Below are positions 37,151-47,041 of a DNA stretch of 64,000 nucleotides, piece by piece. Position numbers and translations under genes: made by a program. This DNA comes from Aquabacterium sp. (GTDB lineage Bacteria > Pseudomonadota > Gammaproteobacteria > Burkholderiales > Burkholderiaceae_C). How positions within the stretch are numbered: position 1 is the first letter of the stretch; every line of letters starts with the position of its first letter. The stretch is from the NCBI GenBank assembly GCA_023150345.1, contig JAKLLB010000003.1:1-64000 (forward strand), read 5' to 3'. Under the pieces are notes generated by a model, which saw only the letters and a program-made list of their open reading frames with translations, was not told the DNA's origin and ran no database searches.

Positions 37151-39751
37151 ATGCGCGACCTGTCGTCCCTTCCCGTCGTCGCCCGCCTGCTGGGCTGGCG
37201 CAATCAGCCGTCCGGCCTGGGCTGGTGGACGCTGGTGTTGCTGGGTTGCTTTGCCTGGGTGTACAGCGCAATGGCCGTGGGGCAATTGCCACTGAGCCAG
37301 GGTCTGCAGGTGGCCTGCTGGGTGCTCGTGGCGCTGGTGGCCAGCTACTTCCCGATCAAGATCGCCCGCACCGAGCAGACGTTCTCGGCGGCCAGCGTGT
37401 TCACGACGCTCGTGCTGCTGATGTATGGCCCCGCGGCGGCCACGCTTGCGGCGTCGGCCGAGGTGTTGGGCACGCTGCGCCGAACCCCACAGCCGTGGCA
37501 CAGGGTGGCCACACAAGGCCTGCTGGCCTCACTGGCCATGTACTTGTGCGGCTCACTGGTGCACGCGTCATTGCCTGCGCTGCGGGCCGGCACCCACAAT
37601 CCGGTGGCCGCTCTGCTGATGGCCGCGATGATGCTGAGCAGCGTGGCACACGTGCTGTCCTGCGGGCTGCGCAGTGCCGCACAGCGCATGTGGGCCAACG
37701 AGCCCCTGCAGACCAGTGACTTGCTGCATGGCTTCGGCTGGGCCGGGATCGCCCATGCGGTCACCGGCGCGCTGGGTGGCATCCTGTACAACGAACTCGA
37801 GCGATCCGGCGTGGGCGTGGTGCTGGCCTCCGGGCTGATCGTTGCACTGCTGTTCACGACGCTGCACTTCTTCACGCTGCAACAGGAATCCGACGACGCC
37901 GTGCGCCAGGCAGCCGCCGAGGCGTTGGAGCGCGAGGCCGAGCTCGCTGCCAGCATTGCACGCGAGCGCGCCGCCGCGCAGAAGGCCCGCCACCTGCGCG
38001 AACTCGAGTTGAGCGAACGGCGCTTCCACAGCGCATTCACACATGCGTCGATCGGCATGGCGTTGATGGCGTTCGACGGCAGCATCCGACAGGCGAACCC
38101 GGCATTGCACGGCCTGCTGGGCATGGCGCCGCCAGACCTCGAAGGCCGAGGCTTTCGGGAGTTCGTGCACCCCGGCGATCTGCAAGGCCTGCAGGTCGCC
38201 ATCCACAAGGTCGCCCTGCGCGAATCAGAAGCCATCAGCCTGGAACTGCGCTGCCGCGATGCGCAGGGCGAGGACGTCTGGACTGGCCTGCATGCCAGCC
38301 TGTTCTCCGAGCCCGGCACCAACGAGCAGTGCTTCATCCTGCAGATCCAGGACATCAGTGCGCGCCGCCGGGCCGAATCCGCCCTGCACCACCGAGCCTT
38401 CCACGACCCGCTGACCGGCCTGGCCAACCGCGACCGATTCAACGAACTGCTGGCAGTGGCGCTGCAACGCACCGGTGAGCAGCTCGACTACCGATTCGCG
38501 GTCCTCTTCCTCGACTTCGATCGGTTCAAGGTCATCAACGACAGCAAGGGGCACGCGGCCGGCGACGAGTTCCTGGTCCAGGTCTCACGGCGTTTGCAGG
38601 GCTGCCTGCGCGCGGGCGACGCGCTGGCGCGTCTGGGCGGCGACGAATTCGCGATCCTGGCCGGCAACCTGCCCCACGACACCGATGCCGTGCGCCTGGC
38701 CGAGCGCCTGCTTGAAGCGCTGCAGGAGCCCCTGCAGCTCACCGGTCTGGAGTGGAGTGCCAGCGCCAGCATCGGCATCACCTTCAGCTCGATGGGCTAC
38801 AAGGCGCCCGAGGACATGCTGCGCGATGCCGACATCGCGATGTACCGTGCCAAGAACGACGGCAAGGCGCGCTACGCCCTGTTCGACGTGAGCCTGCACA
38901 CCGAGGCCTCGAACCGCCTGCGGCTCGAGAACGACCTGCGCCACGCCCTGCATGGCGGGCCGGGCTTGTCGGTCGCCTACCAGCCCTTGTTCGAGCTGGA
39001 CAGTGGACGGCTCAAGGGCTTCGAGGCGCTGGCACGCTGGGATCACCCCGAACTCGGTCCGGTCAGCCCGTGCACGTTCATACCGGTGGCCGAGGACAGC
39101 GGCCTGGTCGTCCAGCTCACCGACTTCGTCCTCGAGCAGGCCTGTCGTGATCTGCACCACTGGCAGCAGGTCGATCCGGCGTTCGCGGAGCTGACGATGA
39201 ACGTGAACATCGCCGCCAAGGATGTGTCGCAAGGCGCGCTCGTGCCGCGCGTGACCCACGCACTGGGTCGGCATGGCGTGCTGGCACGTCACCTCACGAT
39301 CGAGCTGACCGAGAACATCCTGATGACCCAGCTGTCGCACTCGATCGGCATGCTCGAAGAGCTGCGCGAGCTGGGCGTGGGCCTGAGCGTGGACGACTTC
39401 GGCACCGGCTATTCGTCGCTGTCGCACCTGTCGACGCTGCCGATCGACAGCCTGAAGATCGACATGTCGTTCGTGCACCAGTTGCGCATCGGTTCGAGCG
39501 AGGCCGCAGTGATCCGCGCCATCGTGCTGCTGGGCCGCTCGCTGGGCAAGCAGGTGGTCGCCGAGGGCATCGAGACCCTCGAACAGGCCGAGCAACTGCG
39601 CGACCTGGGCTGCGACACCGGCCAGGGCTTCCACCTGTCGCGGCCGCTGCCCGGAGCCACGGTGCCGGCGCTGCTGGAGGCACAGCGGATCACCCACACC
39701 ACCGCCAGCCGGGGCGACAGCGCCGCCACCGCCGCCCACCTGATCCACTGA
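37151..39751 (+). CDS. Membrane GGDEF-EAL protein with PAS domain
   Basis: An 866-residue cyclic di-GMP enzyme. The ATG at 37151 begins an integral membrane region of about seven helices (to about residue 255), then a coiled coil (EALEREAELAASIARERAAAQK), a PAS domain (FHSAFTHASIGMALMAFDGSI), a GGDEF domain and an EAL domain. GGDEF: LGGDEFAIL, with RAGD forming an RxxD I-site five residues earlier. EAL: FEALARWDHPELG, ELTENILM, DDFGTGYSSLSHL and EGIETLEQ, with catalytic residues apparently kept. So both synthesis and breakdown are possible. It follows fdhD after 122 bases and may or may not belong to that operon. Confidence 0.9.
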   Translation: MRDLSSLPVVARLLGWRNQPSGLGWWTLVLLGCFAWVYSAMAVGQLPLSQGLQVACWVLVALVASYFPIKIARTEQTFSAASVFTTLVLLMYGPAAATLAASAEVLGTLRRTPQPWHRVATQGLLASLAMYLCGSLVHASLPALRAGTHNPVAALLMAAMMLSSVAHVLSCGLRSAAQRMWANEPLQTSDLLHGFGWAGIAHAVTGALGGILYNELERSGVGVVLASGLIVALLFTTLHFFTLQQESDDAVRQAAAEALEREAELAASIARERAAAQKARHLRELELSERRFHSAFTHASIGMALMAFDGSIRQANPALHGLLGMAPPDLEGRGFREFVHPGDLQGLQVAIHKVALRESEAISLELRCRDAQGEDVWTGLHASLFSEPGTNEQCFILQIQDISARRRAESALHHRAFHDPLTGLANRDRFNELLAVALQRTGEQLDYRFAVLFLDFDRFKVINDSKGHAAGDEFLVQVSRRLQGCLRAGDALARLGGDEFAILAGNLPHDTDAVRLAERLLEALQEPLQLTGLEWSASASIGITFSSMGYKAPEDMLRDADIAMYRAKNDGKARYALFDVSLHTEASNRLRLENDLRHALHGGPGLSVAYQPLFELDSGRLKGFEALARWDHPELGPVSPCTFIPVAEDSGLVVQLTDFVLEQACRDLHHWQQVDPAFAELTMNVNIAAKDVSQGALVPRVTHALGRHGVLARHLTIELTENILMTQLSHSIGMLEELRELGVGLSVDDFGTGYSSLSHLSTLPIDSLKIDMSFVHQLRIGSSEAAVIRAIVLLGRSLGKQVVAEGIETLEQAEQLRDLGCDTGQGFHLSRPLPGATVPALLEAQRITHTTASRGDSAATAAHLIH

Positions 39752-39808
39752 CCGGCGGCCCCACCGGGCTGCACCTCCCGACGCGGGCCGCAGGTGTGCG
39801 GCCGCCCG

Positions 39809-42583
39809 TCACTGCAGCGGCTGCACGCGCACGGCGCAGTACTTCACCTCGGCGATCTTCGCTGCGGGATCGAGCGCGGCATGGGTGAGCAGGTTCGCGG
39901 CCGCCTCGCGGAAGGCGAATGGCATGAACACCGTGCCGTCGGGCGTGCCATCGTCGCGCCGCAGCTGCAGCTCCACAGCGCCGCGCCGCGAGCTCACGCG
40001 GACCCGCGCCCCGGCATGCAGGCCCAGCCGCTGCAACTCGCGGCCGTTGACGGTGGCCACCGCCTCGGGCTCCAGTGCGTGCAGCACCTCGCTGCGGCGC
40101 GTCATGCTGCCGGTGTGCCAATGCTCGAGCACCCTGCCGGTGATCAGCACCAGCGGGTAGTCGCCGTCCGGCAACTCGGCAGCGGTGAGCAGACCGGCCG
40201 GCACCAGGTGGATTCGTCCGTCCTCGGTGGGCACGCGCTCGGTGAACACGATGGGTTGGCCGGGGTCGTCGTCGCCGACACACGGATAGGTGACGCTGCC
40301 CTCGCGCTCGAGCCGCTGCCAGGTCACGCCCGCGATGGTGGCATGCATGGCCTGGCGCATCTCCTCGTACACCGCCTGAACGCCCGAATGCGGCCCGTCG
40401 TAGCCCCAGCGCAGCCCCATGCGCTGAGCCAACTGCTGGATGATCCACAGGTCGGGCCGGGCATCGCCGGGCGGATCGATCGCCTGGCGCCCCATCTGGA
40501 CCATGCGATCGGTGTTGGTCACGGTACCCGTCTTTTCGGGCCAGGCGGTCGCCGGCAGCACCACATCGGCCAGCCAGGCCGTCTCGGTGAGGAACAGATC
40601 CTGCACCACCAGGTGCGACAGCGCGGCCAGGCCCTCGCGGGCATGGTTCAGATCCGGGTCGCTCATGGCCGGGTTCTCGCCCATGATGTACATGCCGCGC
40701 ACCTTGTCCGGATCGGACTCGGGGGCCAGCGCCTGGTGCAGGATCTCGACCACCGTGAGGCCGGGCCGCGCATCGAGCGGCTGTCCCCACAGCTGCTCGA
40801 ACCACTGCCGCGCCGGGGCATGGTCCACCCGCTGGTAGTTCGGCAACATCATCGGGATCAGCCCGGCATCGCTGGCGCCCTGCACGTTGTTCTGGCCCCG
40901 CAGCGGGTGCAGCCCGGTACCCGGTCTGCCGATCTGCCCGGTGATGGCCGCCAAGGCGATCAGGCAACGCGCGTTGTCGGTGCCGTGCACATGCTGGCTC
41001 ACGCCCATGCCCCACAGGATCATCGACGCACGGCTGGTGGCGTAGGCACGCGCCACCTCCCGCAGCGTGGACGCGTCGATGCCGCACACCGGCGCCATGC
41101 GCTCGGGGCTGTACGCGCGCACGTGTTCAGCCAGCGCCTCGTAGCCCCGTGTGCGCTGGCGCACGAACGCCTCGTCCACCAAACCCTCGTCGACGATGAC
41201 GTGCAGCAGCGCGTTGAGCATCGCCACGTCGGCATCGGCGCGAAACTGCAGCACCCGCCAGGCATGCCGCGCCAGGCCAGTGCGGCGCGGATCGGCCAGC
41301 ACGATGCGCGTGCCGGCAGCCGCTGCGTTCTTCATCCAGGTGGCGGCCACCGGGTGATTGGCCGTGGGGTTGGCCCCGATCACCAGCACCAGATCGGCAT
41401 GCCGCACGTCGCTGACCGGATTGCTCACCGCACCCGAACCCGCGCCCTCGAGCAAGGCGGTCACGCTCGAGGCATGGCACAGACGCGTGCAGTGATCGAC
41501 ATTGTTGCTGCCGAAGCCGGTGCGCACCAGCTTCTGGAACAAATAGGCTTCCTCGTTGCTGCCCTTGGCCGAGCCGAAGCCGGCCAGCGCGCGCGGGCCG
41601 TGGGCCTGCTTCAACCTCAGCAGGCCCTGCGCGGCCAGATCCAGTGCCTCGTCCCAGCTCGCCTGCCGGAACACCTCGGCCCAGCGCGCAGGATCGACCG
41701 GCATGGCACCCTTGGGCACCCCCGGCAGGCGCACCAGCGGCTGCAGCAGGCGCTCGGGATGATGGGCGTAGTCGAACCCGAAGCGGCCCTTGACGCACAG
41801 CCGGCCGCGATTGGCCGGCCCGTCGCGGCCCAGCACGCCCACGATCCGCTGATTGCGCAACTGGTAGGTGATCTGGCAGCCCACCCCGCAGTACGGGCAC
41901 ACCGAATCCACTTCCCGCTCGACGCGCCGATCGCCCTGCAAGGTGCGGGTGCTGAGTGCACCGGTCGGGCATGCCTGCACGCACTCGCCGCAGCCCACGC
42001 AGGAGCTGTCGCCCATCGGATCGGCCAGGTCGAACACGATCGACACCTCGCCGCCACGGTGGGACACGCCGATCACGTCGTTGGCCTGCACCTCGCGGCA
42101 GGCCCGCACGCAGCGCGTGCACTGGATGCAGGCCGCCAGGTTCACGGCCATGGCCGGATGGCTGTCGTCCGGCGTCGGTACCGGACGGTCGCCCTGGCGC
42201 AAGGCAGCCCGCACCTGCACGCCGCGCTTCGAAGCCCAGTCGCTCAGTTCGCCGTGCGGCCGTTGCGGATCGCCCTCGACCCAGGCACGACCCTGTGGCG
42301 GCCGGTCAGCCAGCAGCAGCTCGAGCACCATGGCCTGGCTGTGCAGTACCCGCTCACTTCGCGTATTCACCACCATCCCGGGCTGCGCCACCCGGCAGCA
42401 CGAGGCCGTCAGCGCCCGCTCACCCTGCACTTCCACCACGCAGGCGCGGCAGTTGCCGTCCGGGCGCAGGCCCTCGCAGTGGCACAGATGGGGAATCGTC
42501 GTGCCATGGCGTCGCGCCGCGTCGAACAACGTCTCCCCATCGTGCGCCACGCAGGGCTGGCCGTCGAGCGTGAAGGCGATCAT
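39809..42583 (-). CDS. fdsA: NAD-dependent formate dehydrogenase, alpha subunit
   Basis: A 924-residue cytosolic molybdenum enzyme, starting at 42583 where ATGA joins it to the upstream gene. The N-terminal 2Fe-2S domain (CHCEGLRPDGNCRACVVEVQG) and NuoG-like clusters (CIQCTRCVRACREVQ, CVGCGECVQACPTGA) precede the catalytic part with CPYCGVGCQITYQ. The Mo ligand is in NVDHCTRLCHASSV. The Mo-ligand Cys codon is TGC too, but the position 18 nt downstream reads GCC, not GGT, so ordinary Cys is expected. It oxidises formate with NAD together with the fused diaphorase. No fdsC or fdsD follows it. Confidence 0.92.
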   Translation of the reverse strand: MIAFTLDGQPCVAHDGETLFDAARRHGTTIPHLCHCEGLRPDGNCRACVVEVQGERALTASCCRVAQPGMVVNTRSERVLHSQAMVLELLLADRPPQGRAWVEGDPQRPHGELSDWASKRGVQVRAALRQGDRPVPTPDDSHPAMAVNLAACIQCTRCVRACREVQANDVIGVSHRGGEVSIVFDLADPMGDSSCVGCGECVQACPTGALSTRTLQGDRRVEREVDSVCPYCGVGCQITYQLRNQRIVGVLGRDGPANRGRLCVKGRFGFDYAHHPERLLQPLVRLPGVPKGAMPVDPARWAEVFRQASWDEALDLAAQGLLRLKQAHGPRALAGFGSAKGSNEEAYLFQKLVRTGFGSNNVDHCTRLCHASSVTALLEGAGSGAVSNPVSDVRHADLVLVIGANPTANHPVAATWMKNAAAAGTRIVLADPRRTGLARHAWRVLQFRADADVAMLNALLHVIVDEGLVDEAFVRQRTRGYEALAEHVRAYSPERMAPVCGIDASTLREVARAYATSRASMILWGMGVSQHVHGTDNARCLIALAAITGQIGRPGTGLHPLRGQNNVQGASDAGLIPMMLPNYQRVDHAPARQWFEQLWGQPLDARPGLTVVEILHQALAPESDPDKVRGMYIMGENPAMSDPDLNHAREGLAALSHLVVQDLFLTETAWLADVVLPATAWPEKTGTVTNTDRMVQMGRQAIDPPGDARPDLWIIQQLAQRMGLRWGYDGPHSGVQAVYEEMRQAMHATIAGVTWQRLEREGSVTYPCVGDDDPGQPIVFTERVPTEDGRIHLVPAGLLTAAELPDGDYPLVLITGRVLEHWHTGSMTRRSEVLHALEPEAVATVNGRELQRLGLHAGARVRVSSRRGAVELQLRRDDGTPDGTVFMPFAFREAAANLLTHAALDPAAKIAEVKYCAVRVQPLQ

Positions 42584-44487
42584 GCGTCCACCTCGTGTGC
42601 GAAATAGCGCTGCACGCAGCGCACCACATTGGGCGCGGCCTGCCCGAGGCCACAGATGGAGGCATCGACCATCACCCGCGACAGGTCTTCCAGCGTGGCA
42701 TGGTCCCAGTTGGGCGCCTGCATGAGGCGCGCGGCCTGCTCGGTGCCGGCGCGGCAGGGCGTGCACTGGCCACAGCTCTCGGCGGCGAAGAAGCGCATGG
42801 CGTCCAGCGCCACGTCGCGCGCACGGTCGGCCTGCGACAACACGACCACAGCCGCCGAACCGATGAAGGCACCATGCGGCTGCAAGGTATCGAAGTCCAG
42901 CGGCACATCGGCCAGCGACGCTGGCAGGATACCGCCCGAGGCGCCGCCCGGCAGGAAGGCATACAGCGTGTGCCCGTCGGCCATGCCGCCGCAGTACTCG
43001 TCGATCAATTCGCGCAGCGTGATGCCCGCCGCCGCGAGCTTCACACCAGGCGAACGCACCCGTCCGCTCACGCTGAACGAGCGCAGCCCCTGTCGCCCAT
43101 GGCGGCCGTGGCCCGCGAACCACGCCGCACCACGCTCGACGATGTCGCGCACCCAGTACAGCGTCTCGAAGTTGTGCTCCAGCGTGGGGCGGCCGAACAG
43201 TCCGCGCTGCGCGATGTAGGGCGGCCGCAGGCGGGGCTCGCCCCGGCGGCCCTCGATGCTTTCGATCATCGCCGACTCTTCGCCACAGACATAGGCACCC
43301 GCGCCGCGGCGCAACTCGATGCGCGGCAATGGGCACGGCGGGTCTTGCATCAGTCGCGCGAGCTCGTGTTGCAGCAGCGCGCGGCAGCCGTGGTACTCGT
43401 CGCGCAGGTAGATGTACACCGCCTCGGTGCCGACCACCTGGGCTGCCAGCAGCACGCCCTCCAGGAACCGGTGAGGATCGCGTTCGAGGTAGGTGCGGTC
43501 CTTGAACGTGCCGGGCTCGCCCTCGTCGATGTTGACGGCCATGAGCCGCGGCGCCGGCTGTTCGCGCACGATGCGCCACTTGCGAGCGGCTGCAAAACCC
43601 GCACCGCCCAGGCCGCGCAACCCGGAAGCCTCCAGCGCAGTCAACACGTCGTCTGCGGGCATTTCACCCTGCACCACGGCGGCGGCAAGCTGGTAGCCGC
43701 CACGCTCGCGGTAGGCCCGGTAGCCCACGTACCCCGGGGCGATCGTCGCATGCGGGTCGGGTGCGTCCACCGATGGCGGCCCGTCGGTGATGGCGCATGG
43801 GGCGACCGCCGCGGGGTCGAACCACGCTTGGTCGTCCAACGGCAATGGGTGCGTCACCGGACCCTGCTGCAACTCGGCAGCCAGTGCAGCGTCTGGTTGC
43901 GACGCCGCTGTCAATGCCACGACGGGGTACTGGCCACGAACGACCACCGGTGCCTGCTCGCAGCGCCCGACGCACGGCGCCCGCACCACGCGCTGGCCGG
44001 GGCCGGCCGCCTCCTGCAGCGCACGCGCCCAGGCGTCGGCGCCGGCGCAGGTGCAGGCCGGTCCGTCGCACACGCGCAGCGTCAACGCCGGCACCGGCTC
44101 GTCGTCGCCCAGGATGAGGAAGTGGTGATAGAAGCTCGCCACCTCGTAGACCTGCACGGGGGTCAGGCCCATCAGGGCCGCCAGAGCCACAAGATGGCGC
44201 GGGTGGAGCGCACCGCACGCGTCCTGGATCTGGTGCAGACGTTCGATCAACTGGTCGGCGGCCAGTCCGGCATCGGCGACGATCGCCCGCACCTCGGCCA
44301 ACGCGGCATCGTCGGCTTGGCGGCCGCGGGACTGGGCCGTGCGGCGCCGCGCGGGAAACCCCGAGGCCTCGGCATCAGGCCGAGCGTTGGTGGGCCGCCG
44401 CAAGCTGGCTTCGTCGGTTGCGGGCCGTGTGTCGGTGCTGGCGGCAGGCTTGGGCGGAGCGTCGTGGGGACTGTCTGGCGTGGTCAT
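42580..44487 (-). CDS. Formate dehydrogenase diaphorase, FdsG-FdsB fusion
   Basis: A 635-residue fusion of the gamma and beta subunits of NAD-type formate dehydrogenase. The N-terminal third is NuoE-like with a 2Fe-2S site (RVCDGPACTCAGADA then APCVGRCEQAP). The rest is NuoF-like, with the FMN/NADH loop SGLRGLGGAGFAAARKW, RGAGAYVCGEESAMIESIEG and the 4Fe-4S site ESCGQCTPCRAGTEQA. In Cupriavidus-type operons these are separate genes. It feeds electrons from FdsA to NAD. The start at 44487 is followed by a Pro/Ala-rich linker. Confidence 0.9.
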   Translation of the reverse strand: MTTPDSPHDAPPKPAASTDTRPATDEASLRRPTNARPDAEASGFPARRRTAQSRGRQADDAALAEVRAIVADAGLAADQLIERLHQIQDACGALHPRHLVALAALMGLTPVQVYEVASFYHHFLILGDDEPVPALTLRVCDGPACTCAGADAWARALQEAAGPGQRVVRAPCVGRCEQAPVVVRGQYPVVALTAASQPDAALAAELQQGPVTHPLPLDDQAWFDPAAVAPCAITDGPPSVDAPDPHATIAPGYVGYRAYRERGGYQLAAAVVQGEMPADDVLTALEASGLRGLGGAGFAAARKWRIVREQPAPRLMAVNIDEGEPGTFKDRTYLERDPHRFLEGVLLAAQVVGTEAVYIYLRDEYHGCRALLQHELARLMQDPPCPLPRIELRRGAGAYVCGEESAMIESIEGRRGEPRLRPPYIAQRGLFGRPTLEHNFETLYWVRDIVERGAAWFAGHGRHGRQGLRSFSVSGRVRSPGVKLAAAGITLRELIDEYCGGMADGHTLYAFLPGGASGGILPASLADVPLDFDTLQPHGAFIGSAAVVVLSQADRARDVALDAMRFFAAESCGQCTPCRAGTEQAARLMQAPNWDHATLEDLSRVMVDASICGLGQAAPNVVRCVQRYFAHEVDA

Positions 44488-44586
44488 GCGCCTGGCTTCG
44501 TTGGTGAGTGAGCATGCCCGGATTGTGACCAGCGCGGCCCACGCCAACCAACCCGTCGAATTGCGATGGCGCCCGGTCGGCCCTCG

Positions 44587-44623
44587 ATAGCCTCAGGCGA
44601 TGCTCAGGATTGAAACGATCAAC
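44587..44623 (+). promoter_or_regulatory. Candidate OxyR site upstream of ahpC
   Basis: Four quarter-sites with 7-base spacers fit the OxyR pattern ATAG-N7-CTAT-N7-ATAG-N7-CTAT: ATAG at 44587 (4/4), CGAT at 44598 (3/4), ATTG at 44609 (3/4) and CAAC at 44620 (2/4). It lies 80-115 bases before the ahpC start, with a -10-like TATGCT at 44630-44635 just downstream. OxyR control of ahpC is common in proteobacteria. The match is partial and was judged by eye. Confidence 0.35.
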
Positions 44624-44701
44624 CCACACTATGCTGCGCCGCAACTACGATTCAGCCCATCGAACACATCTTCAACCGCAGCCAATTCAAGGAGCCTGCA
44701 C

Positions 44702-45265
44702 ATGTCGCTGATCAACACCACCATCCAGCCGTTCAAGGCCACCGCTTACCGCGCCGGCGAGTTCGTCGAGGTCACCGACCAGACGCTGCGCGGCAAGTGG
44801 AGCGTCTTCGTGTTCTATCCGGCTGACTTCACGTTCGTTTGCCCCACCGAGCTGGAGGATCTGGCCGAGCAGCACGAACATTTCAGCAAGCTGGGCGTCG
44901 ACATCTACGGCATCTCGACCGACACCCACTTCGCCCACAAGGCCTGGGCAGAGACGTCTCCGGCCATCCGCAAGGTCAAGTACGCCCTGATCGGCGATCC
45001 GACCGGCAAGCTGACCCGCAACTTCGGCGTGATGATCGAAGAAGAAGGCCTGGCGCTGCGCGGCACCTTCGTGATCAATCCCGAAGGCCAGATCAAGCTG
45101 TGCGAGATCCATGACAACGGCATTGGCCGCGACGCCAAGGAACTGCTGCGCAAGGTCAAGGCCGCCCAGTACGTCGCCTCGCACCCGGGCGAGGTGTGCC
45201 CGGCCAAGTGGCAGGAAGGCGCTGCCACGCTGAAGCCCTCGCTCGACCTGGTCGGCAAGATCTAA
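44702..45265 (+). CDS. ahpC: Peroxiredoxin AhpC
   Basis: A 187-residue typical 2-Cys peroxiredoxin that reduces hydrogen peroxide and organic hydroperoxides. The peroxidatic Cys is in [13 protein letters not shown] and the resolving Cys in [13 protein letters not shown] near the C-terminus. AAGGAG precedes the ATG. It is followed by ahpF, its dedicated reductase, 110 bases downstream. Confidence 0.96.
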   Translation: MSLINTTIQPFKATAYRAGEFVEVTDQTLRGKWSVFVFYPADFTFVCPTELEDLAEQHEHFSKLGVDIYGISTDTHFAHKAWAETSPAIRKVKYALIGDPTGKLTRNFGVMIEEEGLALRGTFVINPEGQIKLCEIHDNGIGRDAKELLRKVKAAQYVASHPGEVCPAKWQEGAATLKPSLDLVGKI

Positions 45266-45375
45266 GCGGCCCTTTGCGGCAGGGCCATGCCCTGCCCGCC
45301 CCCCGTTGATGCACCGCCTCGCCGAGCCCTTCGGGCTCGTCGAGAGGCGAACCTCACCCCTGACGAAAGCCCGCC

Positions 45376-46956
45376 ATGCTCGATGCCGACCTCCGACCAC
45401 AGCTCCAGGCCTATCTGCAACGGCTCACCCAGCCCATCACCCTGGTGGCCTCGCTCGATGACCGGGCCGAGTCGCAGCAGATGCGCGAGCTGCTGCAGGC
45501 GATCGCCGAGTTGAGCCCGCTGATCACCCTGCGCACGGACGGCGGGGATGACCGGCGGCCGTCGTTCCAGATCACCCGAGCCGACGCCGACATGGGCGTG
45601 CGCTTTGCCGCCGTCCCGCTGGGCCACGAATTCACGTCGCTGGTGCTGGCGCTGCTGCAAGCGGGCGGCCATCCGCCCAAGGTGTCGCCCGAGGTCATCG
45701 AGCAGATCCGCTCCCTGGCCCCGGCTGACGGCGGCACGTTGGTGTTCGAGACCTACATGTCGCTCACCTGCCACAACTGCCCGGACGTCGTGCAGGCCCT
45801 GAACCTGATGGCAGTGCTCAACCCTCAGGTGCGCCATGTCGCCATCGACGGCGGGCTGTTCACGGATGAAGTCGAGGCGCGCCAGATCATGGCGGTGCCC
45901 ACCGTCTACCTCAACGGCCAGCCGTTCGCGTCGGGGCGGATGGAACTGGCAGAGATCCTGGCCAAGGTGGACACCGGTGCCGCCGCGCGCGAGGCGGCCA
46001 GGCTGGCGCAGCGCGCCCCGTACGACGTGCTCATCGTCGGCGGCGGGCCGGCCGGAGCCGCGGCGGCGGTGTACGCCGCCCGCAAGGGCATCCGCACCGG
46101 CCTCGTGGCCGAGCGCTTCGGTGGGCAGACGATGGACACGCTGGGCATCGAGAACTACATCTCGGTGCTCGAGACCGAAGGACCGAAGTTCGCCGCCGCG
46201 CTGGAAGCCCATGTGCGCCACTACGGCGTCGACGTGATGAACCTGCAGCGCATCGAGCAGTTGCAGCCGGCAGGCGCGCCCGGCGGGCTGGCCACCGTCA
46301 AGCTGGCCAGCGGTGCGGAACTGAGGGCCCGCACGGTGGTGCTCGCCACGGGCGCGCGCTGGCGCAACATCAACGTGCCCGGCGAACAGGAATACCGCAC
46401 CAAGGGCGTGGCCTACTGCCCGCATTGCGACGGCCCCTTGTTCAAGGGCAAGAGGGTCGCCGTCATCGGCGGCGGCAACTCTGGCGTCGAGGCGGCGATC
46501 GATCTGGCCGGCGTGGTCGAGCATGTCACCCTCGTCGAGTTCCTCGACCAGCTCAAGGCCGATGCCGTGCTGGTCGACAAGCTGCGCAGCTTGCCCAATG
46601 TCAGCATGCGCACCCATGCCCAGACCACCGAGGTGGTGGGCGACGGCCAGAAGGTGACCGGCCTGCGGGTGAAGGACCGCGCCACCGGCGCCGAAGAGCT
46701 GATCGCCCTGGCCGGCGTGTTCGTGCAGATCGGCCTGGTGCCGAACACCGAGTTCCTCAAGGGCACGCTCGAACTCAGCAAGTACGGAGAGATCATCGTC
46801 GATGCGCGCTGCGCCACCAGCGTGCCGGGCATCTACGCTGCCGGAGACGCCACGACCGTGCCGTACAAGCAGATCGTGATCGCGGCCGGCGAAGGCGCGA
46901 AGGCCGCACTCAGCGCCTTCGACCATCTGATCCGCAATCCCGCCACCACCAGCTGA
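45376..46956 (+). CDS. ahpF: Alkyl hydroperoxide reductase subunit F
   Basis: A 526-residue FAD disulfide reductase that uses NADH to recycle AhpC. The N-terminal double thioredoxin fold carries CHNC ([14 protein letters not shown]). The FAD fold is [19 protein letters not shown], the redox-active pair is CPHC in [13 protein letters not shown], and the NADH fold is [47 protein letters not shown] closes the FAD site. Length equals E. coli AhpF (521). Confidence 0.96.
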   Translation: MLDADLRPQLQAYLQRLTQPITLVASLDDRAESQQMRELLQAIAELSPLITLRTDGGDDRRPSFQITRADADMGVRFAAVPLGHEFTSLVLALLQAGGHPPKVSPEVIEQIRSLAPADGGTLVFETYMSLTCHNCPDVVQALNLMAVLNPQVRHVAIDGGLFTDEVEARQIMAVPTVYLNGQPFASGRMELAEILAKVDTGAAAREAARLAQRAPYDVLIVGGGPAGAAAAVYAARKGIRTGLVAERFGGQTMDTLGIENYISVLETEGPKFAAALEAHVRHYGVDVMNLQRIEQLQPAGAPGGLATVKLASGAELRARTVVLATGARWRNINVPGEQEYRTKGVAYCPHCDGPLFKGKRVAVIGGGNSGVEAAIDLAGVVEHVTLVEFLDQLKADAVLVDKLRSLPNVSMRTHAQTTEVVGDGQKVTGLRVKDRATGAEELIALAGVFVQIGLVPNTEFLKGTLELSKYGEIIVDARCATSVPGIYAAGDATTVPYKQIVIAAGEGAKAALSAFDHLIRNPATTS

Positions 46957-47041
46957 CGCCGAGCGGGCGAGAGCGATCGGTCCGAGGTCGCCAACACCGG
47001 CACAATCGCGCCTTTTTGCCCTGCGCAAGAAGGCGGCGGAC

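Noticed and set aside
41440-41490. A hairpin after the active-site TGC of fdsA (arms CCTCGAGC and GCTCGAGG) as a second SECIS
   Set aside because: The 11-base loop has no GGT, and the position 18 nt after the codon reads GCC. NAD-type FdsA enzymes normally use Cys, so ordinary Cys is the simpler reading.
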